This document shows positions 13,101 to 24,996 of a stretch of 64,000 nucleotides of DNA, in pieces. Source of the stretch: Aplysia californica (Eukaryota; Mollusca; Gastropoda; Aplysiida; Aplysiidae); NCBI RefSeq assembly GCF_000002075.1, contig NW_004798329.1, positions 16,497-80,496 on the forward strand. Direction: 5' to 3'. The position numbers and the translations under genes are program-made. Position 1 is the stretch's first letter. Every line of letters starts with the position of its first letter. The notes below the pieces were generated by a model. That model saw nothing but the letters and a program-made list of their open reading frames with translations. It had not been told where the DNA came from and ran no database searches.

Positions 13101-14525
13101 TGGAATGAAAAGGGAGATTTGTGGATTTGAATACAGATCAGTCTGAGCTGACTGAAGATTGCTTTTTATGATATCTATGGTGTGGGGAGTATTTCCTTTT
13201 TTGGAAATGTCACGATCTGAGCATCAGTTGCATGTTTCCATTACGTTAAAATCTGTTCTAAACAAAAATAAGTAAACAGTATAACCTTCTTAGTCTTTGC
13301 TGTAAACTTTTTAACTACATAATAGTTATCGTTATTTTGAAATTTTAGAAACTGACCTAAAGTAAAAGCTGCTGAACAGGATTGTAGTATTAACCATCTG
13401 TTGCATTCCCTTGGCTCTGATGTAGATCTATCACTGACAGTCAATGTTTTGTCTAGGCATGTGCCCATCGCGCCATCAAAGACAATGCAGCCCTAGGTTA
13501 TTGCAACGTTTGGGACCAAGAATTTTTCCACACAGTACTCTTCCGGCCATGCCAGAATCTACCGCACACCTTGTTCATGAAAAACTTTGGTCTGTGTCAG
13601 GCGGGTATGTCTTCAGCACTGGGACAGGTAATGTATATCCAACCTTTTTCTACATTTCCATTGTCAAAGTTTTTTTTTTTCCCCCTTGGATTGATTTCCT
13701 CTCCACCACTAGGCTTGTGCCCATCGTTACGTGCAAAACAATGCAGCGTTGGGTATGTGTTTCACATTCTCTCAAACCTTGGACTATGAAGATGTTGTTA
13801 TACCATGTAAGAGACTGTCCCACACTCAGTACATGCAAGATTTTGGCCTCTGCCAAACTGGTGTGGCAGTCTCTATAGGACAGGTAAATATGCTTTGTTT
13901 TTGACTACCTCTTGGACCAAAAGTTTCCACCGAGGAGACGTTTTTAATGTATTTTTGCTCATCAGAAAGAAGTGCACTAAAGGAATCGCAGATGATTTTA
14001 CTCGTAAAATCTCTGAATGGGATGTCTTTCCTTTTTGAAAATGGGCATTACATATAATTTACTGGTCTTTATGAATGCACAGAGTAGACTCATGTAGTGT
14101 ACTGAGTCTTAATGTCAATATTGTATTCATGTATGAGCAAGTTTGATCTTGTATTTTTACCCTTTTATGTGGTACCCCTTTATGTGGAAACTTTTGGTCC
14201 TGTGTGTAGAATTTTGATGAGGAATATTTTCATATCTTCTTCAGTAATTTTGTTTTGGATAAAAGTTGTCATGCCATCTAAGTTCATATTCTTACTTTTT
14301 AAATGAAAATATTTGTGTTCCCTGGGTCCTATTTATAATGACATAAAGGAGAACTATAAAACTGATTTTTGTGTAGTCGAAATCTTCCTCTTCATTGTAA
14401 CTTAGCCATGAATTATTTTTGTAAATAAAATATACTGTATATGTTAATTTTGATGCATGAGGAAGGGTAAGTGATTGTGTGCGCACTTGTGTGCTTATGT
14501 CTATGTGCAGATGTGTGTATGTGTT

Positions 14526-14571
<46 letters not shown>

Positions 14572-17500
14572 CATGTGTGAGTGTGTGCGTGTGCGTGCAT
14601 GTGCACATGCGTGTGTGTTTGTGTGATGGTCTTTGTATTTTAATATTTCTGTGTAGATAAATATAAATAATTTTATGAACTTGAATGTTGGTTGAATGAC
14701 CAGTTTCATTAATATGTAAAAGCTCCTTGAGCCTATTTGAATAGCTGGCTCTATAGAAATCTACTTATTATTTTTATGTTGCTATTGTTCTGTGATGCTG
14801 TTTAGATGCACTAATGCTACTTCTTCCCTCTGGACTGCAGGATGATGCTCTAGTCATGGGTGCCCCAGGCTCTGTTTATTGGCAAGGTAACTCTTATAAT
14901 TGCCTTTCAAATGCTATAATATCACTTACGGTTAGCTGTTTTTTAAGCACCCCTGCTTCATTCCTTTTCTTTTATTCTGTTGTCATGCCTTGATTTCCCT
15001 GCCTGTCTGTCACTGTTGTAGTTTACTGACAGTACCGTGCTCATCCTCTGTGAAGGTCAAATTTGATTATTTTGCAATTGTGGGCCTATTCTTAATTAAT
15101 GTCCTGTGTTGCATCTCAGCTCATGTGAACATTCTTTTTTATGAACAGAGATGATGAAGTTGATATTACAATATTGTAGTTCTTATTAGTTTTATTGTTA
15201 AGTCTTCATCATTCAAATTTACTAGTGCATGAGCAGTGCTTTCTCACTGTTGTAACGGGTGATTGTATGGTGTTCTTGTGTGGTTTGCTCCTTCTTTCTT
15301 GTCGAACATCTATGTGTTCTTGTGTGGTTTGCTCCTTCTTTCCTATCAGACATCTGTGTGTTCTTGTGTGGTTTGCTCCTTCTTTCCTATCGGACATCTC
15401 TCATCTGTATCTCTCCTCCTCTCCTTTTTTTTAGTGTTACTCTCTCTTTTTTTTGGAGACCTCTAACCTTCGGCACTTATACGACCTATTTGTATTGTAA
15501 GTGCTGTAAAACTCTTACTTAAACTACACTAAACTCACTGTTATATAGTTGAGACTGATGGAAGATTTGCCCTATAAAGTTGTGCAACTCTACAGCATGT
15601 TGGTGAAGGGCATTGACCTTTACAATGATAACGCTGCCGGTGCAAGGTGTTTCCTCAGAGAAAGGGACAGTTTCTTCCCCTTTTAGTTGGTTGCCGCTTT
15701 TGGTAAAAAAGACAATTTTGGAGAGGGAAAAGAAATGAAAAAAACCCCCTATGTTTACCCCTGAAAATTATCAGGCTGTCATACAGGGCCAGTTAACAGA
15801 AATTTTTGAAAACTTTTTGGAAAAATTATTTCTTTGCACGAAAAGCTGATTTTAAAATGACTGATATCTATTTATATTATATGACCATGTAGATGCGCTG
15901 TACTTCTGCTGAGTGAAACTTGCTTTTAGTTCTCAGTATGTTTTTTTCCCACATGGTGCACTTTGTTCCTGTTCTGTCTGCAGGTGTTATGTTTTATGTG
16001 AACGTGACTGATGAGCTTGGCGTTTCCTGGAAAGAAGTTCCCAGTCCGTACAGGAGATCCGACTCTCAAGGAACAGGACAGCTCAGTCCAACAAGCAGCT
16101 ACTCCTATAATGGTTAGTTTCTTGGATGCATGTTGAGCTTGAAGAAAAAATAAATAAACCAATGCCAAAACACTCAAGACTACTGAGATTCCGAGCAGGA
16201 AAATGTACATGTTGTAAGATGAGTTAAGTAAAGATTTTCCTTTATACTTTGAAAATTGTTTGCCATGAAGAAAAGTAGAACAAAAATCCCAAAACTCTCA
16301 AGACTATTGAGATCTTGAGAAAGAGAAATAACCTGTTGTAAGATGAGCAAAATGAAGATTTTCCTTTATACAGTGGAAATTGTTTACTCTGAAGAAAAAC
16401 AACAAGACAAACCCCCAAACACTCAAGACTATTTGAGGTCCTGAGAGGGAAAGTGTATGTGTTGTGGGATGAGCAGAATAAAGATTTTCCGTTGTACAGT
16501 GGAAATAAGGAGGCTCTCGTGGCCTAGAGGTTAAGGTGTTGGCCTTTCATTCAAAGGTCCCGGGTTGGAATCCGGGTAGCGGCCGAAAAATTTTCTTCTC
16601 TAAAATTGTCTCCTTTCACCTCTTTTCCTGCTCTCTAGCAATGTTCTGTTTTCTGCTTTCATTTCCACTTTCTGCCCCCACCCCCTCTCCTCCTTTGCCC
16701 CCTCCTCTGGGCTCCTGACTCTTTCTGCAGCCTTTCTACTGCTACTCCTTGGCTCCTCCTTACTGCTGTCTTTCAGCCACACCCCTGATCTTCTGGTGGG
16801 AAAGATCTACATCTAGTCTTCTCGGACAAGGGCGAAAAATCTCGGAGGGCCCGTGTGCAAGTTGCGCTCGTTAAAGATCCCTTGGTGATCTAAAATCGAT
16901 AAGAGTAGGTTTCGGCCGTCCCCCGGGCAAAATTCAAAATTTCGTACCAACTGAAAATATTATGTGTGTCCCACGCGCTCATATGACCTTATGCAGTTGC
17001 GAGCGCCGTAAAACACTTAACAAAAACAAACGAAAAAACACAGTGGAAATTATGTCTTAAAACTCTATCCACCGTGGAGGAGAAAAAAGGCTATCTAATA
17101 GTGATGGGCATCTTGGATAGTGTCAGTATGATGTAGAAAAATGCAATGGGGGGAATCTGGAAGTGGTCATTTGTACTGGTGATTGTCTAGGACAGGTGGG
17201 CAGTTAGAGCAAATTCAACACTATGTCGTTAATTAACAGTCTGATATTCAGTGGTGTTTATTCAAGACAGATAATCTTCTTAGACGTATTTCAAATTTTC
17301 ATCTTTAAAAAAATTATCAACAGAACTTTTTTGAAAGGGAACTTTTTCCTTTTCATCAGGTTATTTATATTCTGTCTTTTATTCCCTTGTATTTCAAGTC
17401 TGTCGTTTTGCTTTGCCTCCTAGAAAGAGGCTTGATTTAAAAAAAATATGTCTATACTAATCTTTCTGTCACTGGAGTACTTAGTCAGATAGCTTGTAAA

Positions 17501-20500
17501 TAACGAGAACTCGGAATTATATGTGAGGCGTGCTGACAGAATGAGTTACTTCTCGTATTCCAGACCAATGGAAATACATGTAGACATCATGCTTATAGGT
17601 GAAGTTTTTACAATTTATAAGGATGAAATACTAAAAGGCATGTTATACTTAATGAGTATTAATAGAACATCTACAAATTTGACCCTAGTTTTGGTTTTTG
17701 GCCAATATCTCCACTTGTGGATTGCAAGAAGTAACTCATTATGTCGGCAAGCCTCACATATTAATTGTTCCAAGAGAAGACTGAGGGTCACTGATGATGG
17801 AAGAACAAGTCTCAGGAAAAGGCCAACTGAGTTGATTTACTCATACATCACAACGTAAAACCACTACCATTATACTTAGAAATAGGTCCGTGGCAAAGAG
17901 TGTTTTTTTCAAGCACTTTAAAATATTTTGTTTGTCAATGAAAAATAGGCCAGGATGCTGTGACTACGATTTTCCAGCTCTTCAGACGTAGATACGATTT
18001 TGTCCAAGTGACAGGAGTTTCATCGCGAGCTGCATTCTATCAGTTAAAGTAAAGTATAGCACCCCCCCCCCCCCCCCCCCCCCCCTCCCTTCCCACTTCT
18101 TGAATTGCTTGACCTAGGGTCTTTGTGGGTTGGGTGTTAATATGTCTTACAGGAACAAGACTTGGTAGGCTATGATTGTTGTGATGCATGAAGACATGGG
18201 TTTGTGTGTGTGTGTATATGTTATACTTTACTTTTACCTCCCATCTTATAATATTTGTGATATCGATGTTCTCCTTCTCTTCTCTCCTGTGCATAGGTTA
18301 CGCCGTCACTATGGGCAAATTTGATGGCACCAAACAACTGTACTATGTGTCTGGAGCTCCCAAGTCCAGCTCTCTGGGAGAAGTAGTCATCTTCACGCAC
18401 AGGAGTGATAATGCTCTTCGTTATGACAAGTCACAGATTCTCCAGGGTCGACGACTGTTCTCCGGGTTTGGCTCCAGCCTGGCAGCTGTGGATATAAATA
18501 ATGATGGGTAGGCGTTTGCCATCAAATTTGAGAATGAATTCTGAGGCTTATAACATAATTGCCTAAGTCTTTTTTTCTTTCTCCAAATTTTTGTTAATGA
18601 TATATCGTAAATATGCCTGTTATCTGTTTCATATCCTCAGTATAGCAGTGTTATATTGCTAGTAAACAAGAAATCATAGTATTCAGACATTTTCACACCT
18701 GTTCAAGTCTAAAGATTTTCTCTAAATTGCAAAAAATAATATTACGAAGTCAATTGTGTTCCAGTAATCTGGGAGTATTAAGTTTTTCATGGAGGAACTG
18801 CTTGTGTGCTCTGACTGTGGGTGATTGATCTCCCAGAGAAATGAGTACTGAGCCATTATCACAAATGTCTGTATCAAGTCTGGAACTTGTAGAGGAAGAA
18901 AAGCTGACTGAATTGAATTGATAAGTTCTTGCTTGCTTTTAAGAATCCAAAAAAAAGACACTGGTATTGATCTATGTAGAAAGATTTGTTTGATATTGAT
19001 AGGCACAATGCGACAACGCTGAACTCAAATTAGAATTAAAAAAGAATTCCTCTGCGTATTTGAAATTTAATTCCTTTTTGACAAAAGTGACGATAAATAT
19101 ACCTGTCAAAGTATGGTGATGAGTTTTCTTTGTTCTTTTTCAGATATGACGACCTTATAGTTGGGGCCCCTTATTACTACAAGAAGAACCATGGGGGTGC
19201 TTTTTATGTATATTTGGGCGGACCTTCAATGGTAAGCATATGTAGTTTATTATTTTCCTTGATTTTGTCCTTTTTTGTTCTGCTTCTGTTTTTATTGAAG
19301 GGTGGAATTTTGTCACATGCAAATCATATACTGTGCAAAAAAAGAAACACATAACCAAATTGGCCACCGTGTATAATCGTATATATAGCACTGAATCACT
19401 TTTGATATAAATGAAGGAAAGAAAATACATGTTGAAATTTTATTCATTGCTGTTTATAAATTAACAATTAAGTTGAATTGATTTAAAAAATCAATTGGAT
19501 GCTCCGATCCGTCCGTCCAAGAATGGCCATTCAGTACCGGGTGTGGCCCCCTGCTGACTGGAGTACCGCTTGACATCTTGTAGGCATCGAGGCGATGAGA
19601 CGATGAATGTTGGGAAATGGTATTGCCCTCCACTCTTCATCCAAGGCGGCAAACAGTTCATCAGGAGTGGCAGGGGCGACAACTCTGTTCAGGAGACGTC
19701 TGTCCAAAGCATCTCAAATATGTTCTATAGCGTTCATATTCGGTAAATTTGAAGGCCATGGGAGTGAGTGTCTGGACATTGTTCCTAGCCAGAAAGTCTC
19801 TAGTTACTCTGGCAGTATGCGGTCTGGCATTGTTCTGCTGGAAGATTGCCCCTGGTTGTTGAAGCAATGGAAGGGCATGTGGTAGGAGGACGTTGTTGAT
19901 GTAGGCCTGGGCTGCAAGATTACCTTGTACTCTCACCAGGTTGCTCCTGCGAGTGTGGCTGATTGCTCCCCACACCATCACACTGCCACCACCATGCGAT
20001 AAGGCCTGGGAGATACATCCAGCAGCGAACGTCTCATTTCGACGTCGGTAAACTTGACGTCGTCTATCGTGTCGAGAGATGAGAACATTTTTATTCATCA
20101 CTGAACCATACGTTCTGCCAGTTCTGTAGCCTCAAGTTCACGTGCTGAGTGGCCCATTGTCGTCGCTGTTGGCGATGCCGGTCCGTCAACAATGTCCTGA
20201 AAACAGGTCGATATGCGCGTAACCCTCTTTTTTGGAGTTGGTTGCGTACTGTCTTGTCGGAAATTCTGATGACATTCCGAAGCGCTTGGACCGTTGAAGA
20301 GACAGGCACAAAAGAATCCCGCAGGTGACGAAGCTGAATAAAGCGATCATGGGCTCGAGTTGTTGCCCTTGGCTTCTCGGTTGATCGGCAGTGGAGTTGG
20401 ACTGTTGAAACTTTGCAAAAAGTCAGCTGATGGTAGACGATGACACGTTGAAATGTGTGGCAACATCAGTTTCGCTTTCTCCGGCTTGCAAACGTCCAGT

Positions 20501-23500
20501 AGCCTGGTTTTGCTCTTCTATCGTTAGTCGTGGCATGGTGTATCGCTGAACTAACAAGTGATGAAACCAATTTTTTCGGCCATTATATAGACACCCTGTG
20601 AATGAACTCACACGCCTAGTTTCGTGCGACTGCTCACAAAATTAGACAAGTTGTGAGCTTTTTAACACTCAACCATCACACAATTCAAAGGCTCAGGCTG
20701 CGCCTACCTGTGAGTAAACGATGAAATTTGTAGTCAAAAGTTCAAGACAACAAATCACACATATGTGTGAAAAAAACTAGCATGCACAAAACCTCATCTT
20801 TACATATTTTATTATCATAAAAACACATGCACTTGGGTATGCGTTTCTTTTTTTGAAGAGTATATTAACATCTGAGTGCAGTAGTGGGACACTTTAAAAA
20901 AAAATTCATTAATTTGTCTAGACCGAGGGTGAATAAAATTTTAGCTGTAAATGCAACTCTAGCATCCTTCTAGAGATTTATGTGTTGCTTTTTCAATTTT
21001 TCCTCACGTCTTATTGTGTTTTATATACTCTTCCAGTTAGCTTTGTGATGTGTTTTTATTTAAAAGCTTTTTCTGATTTAACTGAGCATATATTTGTTTT
21101 CAGTTTGAAGGGACTGTGCACACGGAGGTTTTGAGTCGGAAATTGGGAACAGAGGAATGTGAAGCTCTCTTGTGTGAGCATGCTCGCTTTGGCATGAGTG
21201 TGTCAAAGATTGGTGATGTGAACATGGATTCTTTTCAAGGTCAGTTTTTATCCAGCTGTTAATATTACTTTTCCCTTTATGCTTTTTTTGTGGGGGGTAA
21301 GTGTTTTATGGCGCTGCATAAGGTCATATGAGCGTTCAGGACATATTAAACATTTTCAGTTGGTAGGAAATTTTGAAATTGCACGGATGGCAGCCGAAGC
21401 CTACTCTTATTGGTTTTAGACCACCAAGACCACTTTAACGTGTGCAACTTGCACAACGGACCTCCGAGATTTTTCACCTTTGTCTAGGAAGGCTAGGTGT
21501 AGATCTTTCCTACCAGAAGATCAGGGGTGTGGCTGAAAGACGGCAGTAAGAAGGAGCCAAGGAGAAGCAGTAGAAAGGCTGCAGAAAGAGTCAGGGGCCC
21601 AGAGGAGGGGGCAAAGGAGGTGAGGGGGTTGGGGCAGAAAGTGGAGACAAATGCAGACAACAGAACATTTCTAAAGAGCAGGAAAGGAGGTGAAAGGAGA
21701 TGATTTTAGAGAGAAAAATTTCCGTCGCTACCCGGATTCGAACCCGGAATGAGAGGCGAACACCTTAACCTCTAGGCAACAGGAGCCCCCCTTTATCTTC
21801 TTCTTCTTCTATCCCGTGGTTGGGGCAACCGTTGGGGCACCACTGCATTGGAAAACCAGCTCTCGCCATCTATTTTTGTCCCCTTTTATGCTTTCTTTTA
21901 ATTGAGTTAACATGTGCGAAAATATTGCCATGAATAAATAGTAGTCTTTCTGTTATCCTAATGTACTTAAGTAGGTGAAGTTTACTGTGTCGTGTTCATT
22001 CTGTTTTAAAACTGACCTGAAACTGTTTTCAGATTTCGCTGTTGGTGCTCCTTATGAAGGCACTGGTGCTGTTTACATTTACCATGGAGACAACTCAGAA
22101 GCTGGATTCAATACTGATTATGTTCAAGTAAGTAAAAAAAATGAAGAGTGTAGTAGCATTGTTTGTTTTTTGTGTGTTTATGGAGTCAGAAATAGACTGT
22201 AAGAGCTGGTCATGTCACAGTGAAGAGGGTAAGGCAGAAGGATGGTGGTCTTTGAGAAATGATTGGTCGCAGTCATATGCTCTTGTCAGTGGCCTTGTAT
22301 GGTATTTTGGTCACGCTTTTCGCCTTGCACACCAGAAAAATGAGTTGGATTCCCATGTTAAGAATGTATTGTATTATACTTCTTTTCTCTGCTGTCCCTT
22401 GTAGGAAGATTTGAAATGGTCGACCTTCAAAATGATTAAAGTTGCATCAATGTTGGTATAAAACTTTTACAGAGTAGTCCTAAAAATCGCTTCTTGTAGA
22501 AATGTTTAAGAGATTTCTTTGATTCAGTCATGTGCCATAACATGCACAGAAAAAAGGGGCAGAAATGGATTCATAGGTATCTCCTTGTGATTGTTTTTTT
22601 TTCTGATGCATTTTTGGGATAATGTTAACCCTTTAATGGCTAAAGCAGGATTTGGCCTTTTGCTTCAATTTTTACATCTCTCTTGACAGAAGTGATACAC
22701 ATTATATCTCTGGGGACCTTTTTGATCCAGCAGAATTTTCTTAGATGCAAACTTTGCAGCTGAATGTGTTGGTCAAAATTTTGGATGACAGGGCTTCCGT
22801 ATGAAAAAGCAAAAGGATCCAGATGCGTTGCAGAATAAAGGGATGAGGTTGAAAGCCTGTGTAGTAAAAATGATGCAAAGAATAGTGTCCACCCCATCAT
22901 CCATGTTTCTCTTGTTCCTATGGGAAGGAAGAATCTTTTGAAACTGTTTTCAGCTTCTTCTACTATCTGTGAAAAACAAAAAGCAAATTATATTGTATCA
23001 ATTTGCCATAATTACCGTGTTTGAAAAAAACAGTTTCAAAGGAGTTTAAGCCTCAGCTCGGTCTGATATTGTATCTTTGGGAAATGCACTTTACACAAAT
23101 TTCCCATTTGGTCTGGTCCTTTAGAAGATAGATGTTCTACTCAGAGGTCTTGCCTATTAAATAACCTAATGATGTTGATAGGGGTGTTAATCCTGTACCA
23201 TTTCACCATATTTTTTTTTCAGAGGATAACAGCGTCGGATCTTCCTCAAGATGTTCAGCCCCTGTCTTCCTTTGGATACTCACTTTCTGGAGGAATAGAT
23301 TTGGATGAAAATGGATATCCAGATCTCCTTGTTGGGGCGTATGAGTCCGATGCTGTTGTTCTTGTCCGCTCAAGGCCCATAATTAAGCTCCACGCTGATC
23401 TGAATGTAATGCCTGAGTCTATTGACATGGAGGCCCCTGCCGAGTGTCCATTCATCGCCGGTGAAAATAGGCGTTGCTTGAAGATTGAGCTGTGCGTGAA

Positions 23501-24843
23501 TTATACCACCCGCCCTCTTAACAGGTGAGAATGCCTTTCTTACTTAGAATTAATGATACGTAATGATAATATTTCTCACTTCATCATCTACCTCTTTCAC
23601 CCTGGTATTGGGTACAGGCTACCAAAATTTCACTTATGAAGCACATTTTCACAAAAAAAGTGTTACATTCACTTTACAAAAAAACCAGAACATGGATTGT
23701 TATGAATTGGTGTTTTGTTATTACAGTGGAACTCGGATTCAATGAGCTCGGATTCAACAAGAACTCGGGTTCTACGAGATGAGATAGATTTCCCGTTTTT
23801 TCTTCTTCTTTAAAATCAATAAAAATAACCCGGATTCAACGAGCACTTTCATCAGTGAGCTGGGATTCAACAAGGTTGCTCCCAGGGTGAACAGCCCCCG
23901 AGGATGTGGCGTCGCTCATTTTTCTCCCAGAACGAACTTTATCTATTCCCGGAAACCATCCTTTGCGCCTGCATCGTGAGCCTTTATTCACTTAGCCGAT
24001 TGATTGCGACCAATCAGCGGCCTTTTTCATACCAACACATGTGTTTTTGGCAAACGCACGTGTCTACTCAGGCGTGTGTCTGGGTCGGATGGTTGGCCTG
24101 CACACGTGTGACTGTGTGTGCGTGTCGGGGAAGGGAGGGGGGGGGGCGCACTAGCGGTCCGAGCGTTGAATCATGAATGTCGCAGATACTAGTGTGTCAC
24201 AGTCTTTTTTCCCCTCGGCAACTGATCATTATTACAATGATTTAGCTAATCTTGACGTAGATCTACGTAATGAATTGTGCGCTGGTCTGTGGAATTCTTA
24301 AGTTACTGTATGCTAGGCTCTACACAGCAACACAACTTTTTGGTTAGCAATCGAGATTACACAGGTGTGTGCATTTGAACGAATCGGTCTCTTTTTTACT
24401 CAGCTTATAATATGCAGGCATTTCAGGCACTACTTGTGACTTCTCTTTATACATTATTTGCTCAGTGCCTGTAATTATCTACACAAAACCTCGTGTTCGC
24501 TATAATGAACACTCGGATTCAAGGAGAATTTAGGTCAGGCCCGGTGGCCTCGTTGAATCCGAGTTCCACTGTACAGCATTAAAGTTTCCCCCCACGCTAG
24601 CGTACATACTATAATACAAAGAACGTGAATTGTTATGAATTGTTAGAGTTTTTTTTCCTTACAGCATTAAAGTCTTTCCCACACTGGTGTACATCTAATA
24701 ATGATAATAATAATGATGATGTAGACCATTTCTATAGCGCCCACTCCAGTGTGAACACAGCTCTAGGGGCTTTACATAAATGCATGTAGGAACAATGTTC
24801 ACGCACGCATGCATGCACGTGCACGTGCACTCACACACACACA

Positions 24844-24883
<40 letters not shown>

Positions 24884-24915
24884 TTACAAGCGCACATGTG
24901 CACACACGTGCACGC

Positions 24916-24996
<81 letters not shown>

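Larger units (their letters stand above)
19331..20861 (-). mobile_element. Tc1/mariner-type transposon, decayed
   Basis: 1531 bp with 26-bp inverted ends (left CTGTGCAAAAAAAGAAACAC, right as reverse complement CTCTTCAAAAAAAGAAACGC; 4 mismatches) and TA on both sides. The minus strand carries transposase pieces: [20 protein letters not shown] (helix-turn-helix start, from 20536), WFSDE near 20091 and [11 protein letters not shown]. The second catalytic Asp of the usual QQDNARPH is Asn here, the frame is broken at least twice, and the third catalytic block (usually DLNPIEH) is out of frame. It is inactive. Confidence 0.9.

Noticed and set aside
22628-22650. gTTAACCCTTTAATGG, a possible piggyBac left end
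   Set aside because: No inverted partner with TTAA was found nearby.
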